Both the position numbers and the translations under genes were made by a program. A stretch of 64,000 bases of DNA, from positions 186,001 through 250,000 of the forward strand of contig CAWJPY010000005.1 in NCBI GenBank assembly GCA_963844865.1, read 5' to 3'. The notes beneath the pieces were generated by a model that ran no database searches, was not told where the DNA came from, and worked only from the letters and a program-made list of their open reading frames with translations. Below are positions 47,972 to 56,151 of the stretch, one piece after another. Numbering within the stretch: position 1 is the stretch's first letter; each line of letters begins with the position of its first letter. The stretch is from CAWJPY01 sp963844865. GTDB lineage: Bacteria; Acidobacteriota; Thermoanaerobaculia; Thermoanaerobaculales; Sulfomarinibacteraceae.

Positions 47972-49018
47972 TCAGTCCGACTGGCGCAGGTCCTCCTGCT
48001 CGACCTCGGTGAACAGGGATCGGCCGAGACGGTCGAGGACGTCGCCGACGGCGCCGATCTGGGCGGACAGGCTCTGCGACTCCTCTTCCGAGCCTCCCGG
48101 CGCCTGGGCCGCCGCCGCACGAGCATCCGCCAGCACGGCTTCGTCGGCGGGCTCGACGGGGGCATCCGACCACACCAGCGCGCGATCGACGTAGACGGTC
48201 GCTGCCCCCAGAGACGCAGCGGCGCTTTCTGGATCTCCCCGCTGCAGCTCGGCCGCTGCGTGGAGCTGGTGGACACGACCGACGGCCTGCGCGGTCCTGG
48301 CCAGGACGCGGTCGACGCGCGCCACCTCGTGGACGTCGCCCGACCCCACCTCCTCGGCGAGCTCCCGCAGGTCCATCCAGGACGCGATCATGCGCTCCTG
48401 CTCCCCGACCGCGGCGCCGCGGGCCGCTTCCATCCTCACGAACGCCGCCGCCCGCCGGAAATCGCGGCTCGCCGCCTCCAGGTCTGCGGCTGCGAAGCCC
48501 GCGCGCCCCATCTCCAGGTAGCGCTCGGGCTCACGGGCGAACGGCTGCCAGTCGCGACCCACCAGGGTCGCCCAGCGGGTGTCGATCTCGGCCTGCCAGG
48601 CACCGTCCACCGCCTCATCGAACTGCTCCTGGTCGGGGGGGACCCCGCGGGCCAGATCGGTGGCCACCCCACGGAGGTCGACCGCGGCGTCCAGGAGCTC
48701 GGCCTTGGCCATCTCGCCGGCGTCCGCACGCTGCCGGTCCAGGAGCTCGGCCCCTCGCTCCAGCTCGTCCCCGGCCGCCGCCAGCTGGCCGTCATCGAAG
48801 GCGTCGGCCCCCGCAGCCAGCCGTTCACCCAGATTGTCGACCACGGGGATGAAGGTGTTCTCCTTGACCACGATCCACGACTGGTTGACGCCCACCGGGG
48901 TCACCTGTGGCGTCGCCTCCACCTTGGCCGGTGCGCCCGGCGGTCCACCGCCGCAGCTCCCTGCAAGGACGAGCGCCCAACCTGCCAGCATGATCACACC
49001 CGTGTTCCGTATCGCCAT
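47972..49018 (-). CDS. Helical lipoprotein of unknown function
   Basis: 348 residues. The signal peptide MAIRNTGVIMLAGWALVLAG is followed by lipobox AGSC and a Gly/Pro linker. The rest is Ala/Glu/Asp-rich helix (LGERLAAGADAFDDGQLAAA; FAAADLEAASRDFRRAAAF), with a faint resemblance to repeat-helix stress proteins such as YfdX. I do not assign a family. ATG 49018 follows GGGAGG. Confidence 0.75.
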   Translation of the reverse strand: MAIRNTGVIMLAGWALVLAGSCGGGPPGAPAKVEATPQVTPVGVNQSWIVVKENTFIPVVDNLGERLAAGADAFDDGQLAAAGDELERGAELLDRQRADAGEMAKAELLDAAVDLRGVATDLARGVPPDQEQFDEAVDGAWQAEIDTRWATLVGRDWQPFAREPERYLEMGRAGFAAADLEAASRDFRRAAAFVRMEAARGAAVGEQERMIASWMDLRELAEEVGSGDVHEVARVDRVLARTAQAVGRVHQLHAAAELQRGDPESAAASLGAATVYVDRALVWSDAPVEPADEAVLADARAAAAQAPGGSEEESQSLSAQIGAVGDVLDRLGRSLFTEVEQEDLRQSD

Positions 49019-49127
49019 CGGCCGCCTCCCGTTCTTCCTCAGCTTCCTGCAGCGCAGTGCCACCATTGTCCCACGAACCCGCCCCACAGGTCGATCACGA
49101 GCCCGCGCCCCGACGGTGGCGACCTGT

Positions 49128-51065
49128 CTAGGCGGTCGGCACCACCAGGACGGGGACGCTCACATGGTGGCGCAGGCGGTCCACCGTGGTCCCGTGCACG
49201 AAGTCGGCGAAGGCGCGGTGGCCATGGCTGCCCAGCACGACCAGGTCCGGGCGATGCTCCTGGATGAGGGCGGCCAGTGCCTCCACCGGGCTGCCGAACC
49301 CGAGGTCGTAGCTGGCGTCCACGCCGTGCTCCCTGAGCTCGTCGGTGTACAGCTCGAGCCGCTGCTGGTCGGCCTGGGCCTCGTCGTCACGATGCTCCTC
49401 GCCCATGAGCCGAGCGCCGCCCGACTCCACCACGTGCAGCAGCACGACGTGGGTGGAGCGTCCGGAACGGCGGGCAGCCGCCGCCACGTGGGAGAGCACC
49501 GCACCGTCGGCATCGGTGAAGTCCACCGCCGCCGCGATGCGACGGGGCGCGGCGATGGGGACGACCTCCGGCACCGCCAGCGGACCGTGGAAGCTCTCGT
49601 GCACGGGAGTGGGCAGCCTCCGCAGGCGCTCCATCGCGGGCACCACGGTCACGTACACGAGGAGGGCCACGAGCCCGACGATCAGCGGCACCACCGTAAA
49701 GGCGAGGACCCAGGCGTGACCGCCCAGGCTGTGCACCCAAGCCACCACCTCATCGCCGGCCAGCTTCAGGTTGAGCCCCGCGATCACCGCCGCCACCGCC
49801 CACGCAGCCACCGCCACCGTCGGCCGGACCACGTACTGGCCCATCCACCTGCGGTCCGAGACCAGGTGGATCAGCGGGATCACGGCGAACGAGAGCTGCA
49901 GGGAGAGCACGACCTGGGACAGCACGAGCAGCTCTCCGGTGGCTCTCTCCCCGAAGAGCACGATGGTGATGGCCGCCGGGGCCACCGCCGCCGCCCGGGT
50001 CAGGAGACGCCGCGCCAGGGGCCGCATGCGGATGCGCACGAAACCTTCCATGACCACCTGACCGGCAAGGGTGCCGGTGATGGTGGAGGACTGCCCGGAG
50101 GCGATGAGCGCGATGGCGAACGCCACCGGCGCCAGGTGGACGCCGAGGAGGGGCTCCAGCAGGCGGTAGGCGTCCTGGATCTCGGCCACCCCGTGGAGAC
50201 CGGCGCCGTAGAAGGTCGCGGCAGCCATCACCAGCAGCGCGGCGTTCACGAAGAAGGCGCCGTTGAGGGCCACGACGGAGTCCAGGAAGTTGAAGCGGAT
50301 GCCGCTGCGGATGCCGGCCGGCACCCGCGCGATGCGCCGCGACTGGACGAGGGCGGAGTGCAGGTACAGGTTGTGGGGCATGACCGTGGCGCCGAGGATG
50401 GCGATGGCCAGGTAGAGGGCGCCGGGCCCGGGCAGCGACGGCACGAAGCCGACCCCGATGTCGGCCCACACAGGCTTGGACAGGAAGACCTCCACCCCGA
50501 GGCACACACCGATGGTGGTGATCAGGCTGACGATGAAGGCCTCCATCAGGCGCACGCCCCGGGACTGCAGGAGGAGCAGCAGGAGAGCGTCGAAGGCGGT
50601 GATGCCGACACCCACGAGGAGCGGAATCCCGAACAGGAGCTCGAGCCCGATAGCCGAGCCCAGCACCTCGGCCAGGTCCGTGGCGACGATGGCGATCTCG
50701 GCCAGGATCCACAGGGTCCACGACACGGGCCGGTTGAACATGGTGCGACACGCCTGGGCCAGGTCCATGCCGGTGACGATGCCCAGCCTGGCCGACAGGG
50801 TCTGGAGCAGGACCGCCATCAGGTTCGACATGAGGAGCACCCAGATCAGTGCGTAGCCGAACTTGGAACCGGCGGCGATGTCGGTGGCCCAGTTGCCGGG
50901 GTCCATGTAGCCGACGCTGACCAGATAGGCCGGCCCCACGAAGGCGAACAGGCGGCGCCAGAACGTGGGCTGGCGCGGCACCTCCACGGTGGCTCTCACG
51001 TCCCGCAGAGAGGGTTCATGCCCCGGGTGACGCTCTTCCTTCACTGCCCGAAGAGCATTCGGCAT
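49128..51065 (-). CDS. Nramp divalent metal transporter fused to a universal stress (UspA) domain
   Basis: 645 residues. The Nramp part (about 35-470, 11 membrane helices) has the metal site motifs MDPGNWATDIAAG and GATVMPHNLYLHS, as in MntH. The C-terminal UspA domain (about 500-645) begins RRIAAAVDFTDADGAV and ends with GSHGHRAFADFVHGTTVDRL, the ATP-binding G-2x-G-9x-G(S/T) motif, then VSVPVLVVP. It imports Mn2+ or Fe2+ with H+. The Usp domain may gate it by ATP or a related ligand. ATG 51065. Confidence 0.92.
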   Translation of the reverse strand: MPNALRAVKEERHPGHEPSLRDVRATVEVPRQPTFWRRLFAFVGPAYLVSVGYMDPGNWATDIAAGSKFGYALIWVLLMSNLMAVLLQTLSARLGIVTGMDLAQACRTMFNRPVSWTLWILAEIAIVATDLAEVLGSAIGLELLFGIPLLVGVGITAFDALLLLLLQSRGVRLMEAFIVSLITTIGVCLGVEVFLSKPVWADIGVGFVPSLPGPGALYLAIAILGATVMPHNLYLHSALVQSRRIARVPAGIRSGIRFNFLDSVVALNGAFFVNAALLVMAAATFYGAGLHGVAEIQDAYRLLEPLLGVHLAPVAFAIALIASGQSSTITGTLAGQVVMEGFVRIRMRPLARRLLTRAAAVAPAAITIVLFGERATGELLVLSQVVLSLQLSFAVIPLIHLVSDRRWMGQYVVRPTVAVAAWAVAAVIAGLNLKLAGDEVVAWVHSLGGHAWVLAFTVVPLIVGLVALLVYVTVVPAMERLRRLPTPVHESFHGPLAVPEVVPIAAPRRIAAAVDFTDADGAVLSHVAAAARRSGRSTHVVLLHVVESGGARLMGEEHRDDEAQADQQRLELYTDELREHGVDASYDLGFGSPVEALAALIQEHRPDLVVLGSHGHRAFADFVHGTTVDRLRHHVSVPVLVVPTA

Positions 51066-51151
51066 CCATCCCAGAGTGTCAAGACACCGGGGTCGGCGTG
51101 GCGCCGTTCACCCGTGCCCGGTGCGCCCCGACCACCCCGCCGGCAAGGCGC

Positions 51152-52186
51152 CTACCGGACGGTCACCAACCAGCCGACCGGCCGCACTCCGTCAGCGGCC
51201 AGCAGACGCGCCGTCACCCGTTGCGTGTCCACCTCCTCGGTGACCTCGGCGGCCTCGTCGGTGGGTGTGGCCGCGCGGACGGCCGTCAAGCCCCGCTCGG
51301 CGGTCGCCAGATCGTGGTCGGCGAGGGTCGAGGCCACAAGGGTGCCGTTGAGGGTGAAGATCGCGCCCGGGAGATCCAGGGCGGCCACCATCCCCAGCAG
51401 GAGCTGGCGCTGCTCCTGGAGGCGGCCCTGGAGGCGGCCCTCGGCTTCGGCGAGCTGGTCGAGCACCCCGTTGAGCTGGCGCGCGACCACACCCAGCTCA
51501 TCCCCGCTGCCGACCACCGCACGCCGGCTGCGATCGCCGTCGGCAATGGCCTGAGCCACGTCCCGCAGCTCGGCCAGGCGACGCAGCACGCCGCGCTCCA
51601 ACCCCTGGGACAGGTAGGCGAGGGAGAGCAGCGCCAGCACCACCAGCACGCCGTGACCGAGGGCGTGGAGGTTGGCGGCGTCACGGGCGTGCTGGTCCGC
51701 ATCCACCATGGCCTGGTGATTCACATCCAGAAGCTCGTAGACGTCCTTCTTGACCGCCTCGAAGAGCGGGTATGCGGTGGCCTCGTACGCCGCCAGGGGC
51801 CGCTCGGGGGCGACCCCGAGCAGCGTGTCACGGGCCGCACGGTAGGCCGAGTAATCGTGCTCGATGTCCTGGAGCACGGGCGCTTCCTTGGCGATGGTGA
51901 GGTTGCCCCGGGCGCGAGCGAAAGACTCCTGGAAGGCCGCCTCCGCCTGCTCCATCTGGCGCCGCGAGGCCGCATCGCCCAGCAGCAGCTCGAGCATGGC
52001 GCTGTCCTGCCTCTCCAGGGCCTCGAGCATGCCCATGGAGGCGCGCACGCTCTCGAAGTTCTCGTCCAGGACGGTGCCGATCCTCGTGCCGAGGCTGTGG
52101 AAGCCGAGGGCCGCGGCGGCGGCGCTGAGCACCAGCAACCCCACCAGATACCAGTACCCGAGCAGGATGCGGGTGCGCAGGTTCAT
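51152..52186 (-). CDS. Membrane sensor with HAMP domain and no recognisable output domain
   Basis: 344 residues. N-terminal helix (RILLGYWYLVGLLVLSAAAA), a periplasmic four-helix-bundle-like region, a second membrane helix (GHGVLVVLALLSLAYLS) and HAMP (RRLAELRDVAQAIADGDRSR). Then a short coiled coil and a PAS-like remnant (LLLGMVAALDLPGAIFTLNG) end the protein. No histidine kinase, GGDEF or MCP domain follows. It starts 2 bases after trkA, so it belongs to the TrkH-TrkA operon. Confidence 0.78.
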   Translation of the reverse strand: MNLRTRILLGYWYLVGLLVLSAAAAALGFHSLGTRIGTVLDENFESVRASMGMLEALERQDSAMLELLLGDAASRRQMEQAEAAFQESFARARGNLTIAKEAPVLQDIEHDYSAYRAARDTLLGVAPERPLAAYEATAYPLFEAVKKDVYELLDVNHQAMVDADQHARDAANLHALGHGVLVVLALLSLAYLSQGLERGVLRRLAELRDVAQAIADGDRSRRAVVGSGDELGVVARQLNGVLDQLAEAEGRLQGRLQEQRQLLLGMVAALDLPGAIFTLNGTLVASTLADHDLATAERGLTAVRAATPTDEAAEVTEEVDTQRVTARLLAADGVRPVGWLVTVR

Positions 52187-52188
52187 GG

Positions 52189-52842
52189 TCAGGCCAGGGA
52201 TGCCAGCCGGCGGATGCGGTCGGCCGCGCCGATGACCAGCATCACGTCCCCGTCGCGAAAGCGCTCGTCCCGGCGGATGGACGCCCGCACCTGCCCCTCC
52301 CGGCGGATCGCCACCACGGTCACGCCGTGGCGGCGGCGCACGTCCAGCTCCACCAGGGTCTTCCCCACGAAGGCCGAGGGCACCTCGACCTCCGCGAGCT
52401 GCGCCTCGCCCCCCAGGTCCAGTCGATCGAGGACGTTGGGCTCCGCCAACCGGCGCGCCACCCGCTGCCCCATCTGCTCCTCCGGGCTGACCACCTCGTG
52501 GGCGCCCACGGCCCGCAGGACCCGGCTGTGCAGCTCCGTCAGGGACCGGGCCACGATCCGCGGCACCCCCATCTGGCGCAGCAGCGCCGTGGTCAGGATG
52601 GACGCCTCCATGGACTGGGCGCCGATGGCCACCACCGCGCACGACATCCGCTCCAGCCCGAGCTCGCGCAGGGCCGTCTCGTCGGTGGCATCGGCGCACA
52701 CCACCGAGTCCAGCTCCGGCGCGACGCGGTCCACCTCGGACTGGTCGCGGTCGACGGCCAGCACCGCCTGCCCGGCGGCAGCCAGGTGGAGCGCCACGTT
52801 GCGTCCGAACATGCCCAAACCGATGACGACGAAGTTGCCCAT
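52189..52842 (-). CDS. trkA: TrkA/KtrA family potassium channel regulatory subunit
   Basis: 217 residues. An N-terminal Rossmann RCK_N domain (NFVVIGLGMFGRNVALHL, then VDRDQSEVDRV) is followed by RCK_C (LAEVEVPSAFVGKTLVELDV). A nucleotide-binding ring of this protein gates TrkH/KtrB. ATG 52842 overlaps the trkH stop (TGATG). TTG 52845 is not needed. Confidence 0.93.
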   Translation of the reverse strand: MGNFVVIGLGMFGRNVALHLAAAGQAVLAVDRDQSEVDRVAPELDSVVCADATDETALRELGLERMSCAVVAIGAQSMEASILTTALLRQMGVPRIVARSLTELHSRVLRAVGAHEVVSPEEQMGQRVARRLAEPNVLDRLDLGGEAQLAEVEVPSAFVGKTLVELDVRRRHGVTVVAIRREGQVRASIRRDERFRDGDVMLVIGAADRIRRLASLA

Positions 52843-54935
52843 CAACCCACCATGATGCTGGCCTCAGGATACCCGACCTTGGCCGTTGCCTGGCGTCCGA
52901 GCAGGAGCGCCACCGTCAGGGGACCGATCCGACCCGCCAGCATGGTCAGGATGATCACCACCCGGCCGAAGCCGTCGAGGGCCGGCGTGGCCCCCAACGA
53001 CAGGCCGACGGTGCCGAAGGCGCTCACGGTCTCGAACATCAGGGTGTCGAACCCCATGCCCTGGGTGGCGAGGAGCAGCAGCGACGCTCCGAGGACGATG
53101 AGGGTCGCCACCACGACGATCACCGCGCTCCGGTACAGGGTCTCCAGGGCGATCCGGCGCCTCAGCAGCACCACCTCGGGCCGCCCCCGGGCCATGGTCG
53201 GCACGGCGCTCAGGAGCACGACCATGGTGGTGGTCTTGATGCCTCCACCCGTGCCTCCGGGTGAGGCCCCCACGAACATGAGGGCGATCATCAGCAGGAC
53301 GGTCGCCGGTTGGAGCCCCTCCATGGGCACCGAGTTGAACCCGGCCGTGCGGGCGGTCACGCTCTGGAAGAGCGCGTTCACCACCTTCATGCCGGGGCTC
53401 AGTCCGGCCAGGCTGCGCCCCCACTCGCCGGCGCCGTACCCCACCCACCCCACCACGATCAGGGTGATGGTCGCCAGCAGCACGATCCTCGCCTGGACGG
53501 CCATGCCCACCCGGCGCCGTCCCCCGAGACGCAGCCACGCAAACGCCAGCACCGCGAAGCCCAGCCCCCCGAGCACGATCAGGGCCGTCACGGTCAGCAG
53601 TGCGAAAGGATCGTGCTGGAACATCATCAGGGAATCGGACTGGAGGGCGAAGCCCGCGTTGCAGAAGGCCGACACGGAGTGGAAGATCCCACGCCAGACG
53701 GCCCTCGGCAGCGCGTCACCGTGACGGGAGTACGCCACCGCCAACAGCCCCGCACCCGCAGTCTCCACCGCCAGGGTGAGGCCTACGATGAAGACGATCA
53801 GACGGTAGGCCGCCCGTGCCGCCTGCAGGTCCAACATCTCACCGAGGGCACGCTCCCCCTTCAGGCCCAGACCTCGACCCAGGAGCACGGCGGCGAAGGT
53901 GGACAGCACCATGATGTTGAGCCCTCCGGCCTGGATGAGGAACAGGATCACGGCCTGACCGAAGGTGGAGAAGGCATGGGGCGTGTCGAGGACGATGAGA
54001 CCGGTCACGCACGAGGCGCTGGTGGCTGTGAAGAGGGCATCTAACGGCGATACCGAGCTGCCCGGTGCGGCGGCTGCCGGGAAGCTCAACAGCAGCGTCC
54101 CGAACAGGATCAGGACCACGAAAGACACTGCAACCAGGAGGGCGGGGCGGCCCAGGAAGTGCTCCAGGAGCTCCCCGAAGAGGGGGCTCTTGATCATGAG
54201 CAGGGCGAGACAGAGGGTGAGGGCGGCTCCCATCAGGCCGAGGGGGGCGATGGGTCGGGTCGCGCCGGCCATGGCCGCCACCGCCAGCACCCAGATCCCC
54301 AGCGGGACACGGTTCCCCCGGCGCGCGAGGAAGACCAGGAAGGGCGTGGTCAATCCCAGCACGAGCAGGTCGCCGCCGACGGTCAGGAGGCGGACCCCCG
54401 AGCCGACGCCGACGTGGTACCCCACCACAGCCACGGTGGCCAGAAGAGCCACCACGGCCAGGTGACGCATGGCCCGCCCGTTCACCGCCAGCCAGCGGTC
54501 CAGCTCGTCCTGCAGCCGCGGCGGCAGGTGGGAGCGACTGCTCCCGGTCGAGGTGGGGAAGACGAAGCGGCCGAGCAGGATCAGGTTCCAGCCCACCACC
54601 AGTCCGGCCACCACCGCGTCGGCCGGCAGCGCCGGGAGGAAGAGACCGATGTTGAGCGCCAGCAGCGCCGGCGACACGGCCACCGCCCAGCGCGCCCCCC
54701 GTAGCCAGCCGATGGCGCCGACGCCGACCAGCACCAGCACCACCACGCCGTAGAGCGTGCCGACGCTCGTGAAGGTCTCCGCCGGCCCGAAGTACCCGCC
54801 CGGGGTGTTCACGGCGAGCTGCCCGAGCAGGCCCGAGACGCCGGCGCCCACGAGCTGGGCGGCGGTCAGTCGACGGGAGGCCTCGCCCGCCAGACCGGCC
54901 GCGTCCAGAACCTCGCCGACCTCACCGTCAGCCAT
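52842..54935 (-). CDS. TrkH/KtrB potassium transporter with about 250-residue N-terminal membrane extension
   Basis: 697 residues. The last roughly 450 residues are a normal KtrB-type core with the four pore loops: TSASCVTGL, SAFCNAGFAL, TARTAGFNSV and SAFGTVGLSL. The first 250 residues add about seven hydrophobic segments absent from KtrB and unlike the core. The core takes up K+ with Na+ or H+ under control of TrkA. ATG 54935 was chosen because AAAGGG lies 8 bases upstream; an in-frame start at 54986 lacks support. Confidence 0.9.
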   Translation of the reverse strand: MADGEVGEVLDAAGLAGEASRRLTAAQLVGAGVSGLLGQLAVNTPGGYFGPAETFTSVGTLYGVVVLVLVGVGAIGWLRGARWAVAVSPALLALNIGLFLPALPADAVVAGLVVGWNLILLGRFVFPTSTGSSRSHLPPRLQDELDRWLAVNGRAMRHLAVVALLATVAVVGYHVGVGSGVRLLTVGGDLLVLGLTTPFLVFLARRGNRVPLGIWVLAVAAMAGATRPIAPLGLMGAALTLCLALLMIKSPLFGELLEHFLGRPALLVAVSFVVLILFGTLLLSFPAAAAPGSSVSPLDALFTATSASCVTGLIVLDTPHAFSTFGQAVILFLIQAGGLNIMVLSTFAAVLLGRGLGLKGERALGEMLDLQAARAAYRLIVFIVGLTLAVETAGAGLLAVAYSRHGDALPRAVWRGIFHSVSAFCNAGFALQSDSLMMFQHDPFALLTVTALIVLGGLGFAVLAFAWLRLGGRRRVGMAVQARIVLLATITLIVVGWVGYGAGEWGRSLAGLSPGMKVVNALFQSVTARTAGFNSVPMEGLQPATVLLMIALMFVGASPGGTGGGIKTTTMVVLLSAVPTMARGRPEVVLLRRRIALETLYRSAVIVVVATLIVLGASLLLLATQGMGFDTLMFETVSAFGTVGLSLGATPALDGFGRVVIILTMLAGRIGPLTVALLLGRQATAKVGYPEASIMVG

Positions 54936-55074
54936 CCCCTTCGCCCTTTGCCATGGTGTGCATGATAGATCAGCCCTCGGCAGCACACCCGTTCGGAGGT
55001 ACCATGCTGCCCATGGGACGGAACATTCGCCGTGGAGTGCGTCGGTGGGAACACCGGTTCCCGGGAGTGGGGCC

Positions 55075-56043
55075 GTGAGCTGGAGCGAGCAAACCTACCG
55101 GTGGGCGGAGGCCAACCTCGGCATCCCACCGCGCACCCTGAGCCACCTGCTGGCCTCCTTGGTCTTGATCCTGGTGGTGATCGTCGTCCGCCGGCTGGTG
55201 GTCCCCCTCCTGACCCGGCGGGTGGAGGACCCGTCGCGGCGTTACGTGGCCGTGAAGGTCCTCAACTACACCCTCGGGCTGGTGGTGCTGCTGGTGCTGC
55301 TACGGCTCTGGCTGGGTGGTTTCACCGGCCTGGCCGCGTCCATCGGGATCATCTCCGCGGGCCTCGCCGTCGCCCTCCATGAGCCCCTGGCCAACCTGGC
55401 CGGCTGGGTGTTCCTGACCATCCGCCGGCCGTTCGTGGTCGGCGATCGCGTGCAGGTCGGGGACCACGCCGGCGACGTGATCGACGTGCGTCTCTTCGCC
55501 TTCTCCCTGGTGGAGATCGGCAACTGGGTGGCCGCCGACCAGAGCACGGGGCGGATCCTCCACATCCCCAACGGGGTCGTGTTCCGCCAGACCATCGCCA
55601 ACTACACCCAGGGGTTCAACTTCATCTGGCACGAGATGCCGGTAACCGTCACCTTCGAGAGCAACTGGCGCAAGGCCAAGGACCTGCTCACGGAGATCGC
55701 CAACCACCACAGTGCGATCCGCGGCGAGGACGCGGCGCGGGAGGTGCGGCGGGCCGCCAGCCGGTACCTGATCCGCTACGAGCACCTCACCCCCATCGTG
55801 TGGACGGCGGTGGCGGCGAGCGGCATCACGCTGACCATCCGCTTCCTGTCCGACCCCCGCCGGCGGCGATCATCCGAGCAGACCATCTGGGAGGACATCC
55901 TGGACGCCTTCGCCCAGGCCCCCGACATCGACTTCGCCTACCCCACCCAGCGGTTCTACGACAACGTGGTGGAGGGCAAGCCGCAGGCCCGGGCCGAGCC
56001 CCTGCCCCCCAGCGTCCGGACGGGCGGGCGTCCCGAGGAGTAG
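55075..56043 (+). CDS. mscS: Small-conductance mechanosensitive channel MscS
   Basis: 322 residues. Three N-terminal membrane helices, the third with GIISAGLAVALHEPLANLAGW (the Gly/Ala pore helix), then the beta domain RRPFVVGDRVQVGDHAGDV and a C-terminal alpha/beta domain. It opens on hypo-osmotic shock. GTG 55075 has GGGAG 7 bases upstream. It is divergent from trkH across 139 bases. Confidence 0.92.
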   Translation: MSWSEQTYRWAEANLGIPPRTLSHLLASLVLILVVIVVRRLVVPLLTRRVEDPSRRYVAVKVLNYTLGLVVLLVLLRLWLGGFTGLAASIGIISAGLAVALHEPLANLAGWVFLTIRRPFVVGDRVQVGDHAGDVIDVRLFAFSLVEIGNWVAADQSTGRILHIPNGVVFRQTIANYTQGFNFIWHEMPVTVTFESNWRKAKDLLTEIANHHSAIRGEDAAREVRRAASRYLIRYEHLTPIVWTAVAASGITLTIRFLSDPRRRRSSEQTIWEDILDAFAQAPDIDFAYPTQRFYDNVVEGKPQARAEPLPPSVRTGGRPEE

Positions 56044-56151
56044 GACGCCAGGGCGACGCCCACGACCTGGTCCGGTCGGTACGACCGGCGGCCGCACGAG
56101 GAGGCGTCACCGTCCCGCCGCCGGGGCGCCTCAGCCGGTATACTCGACCCA

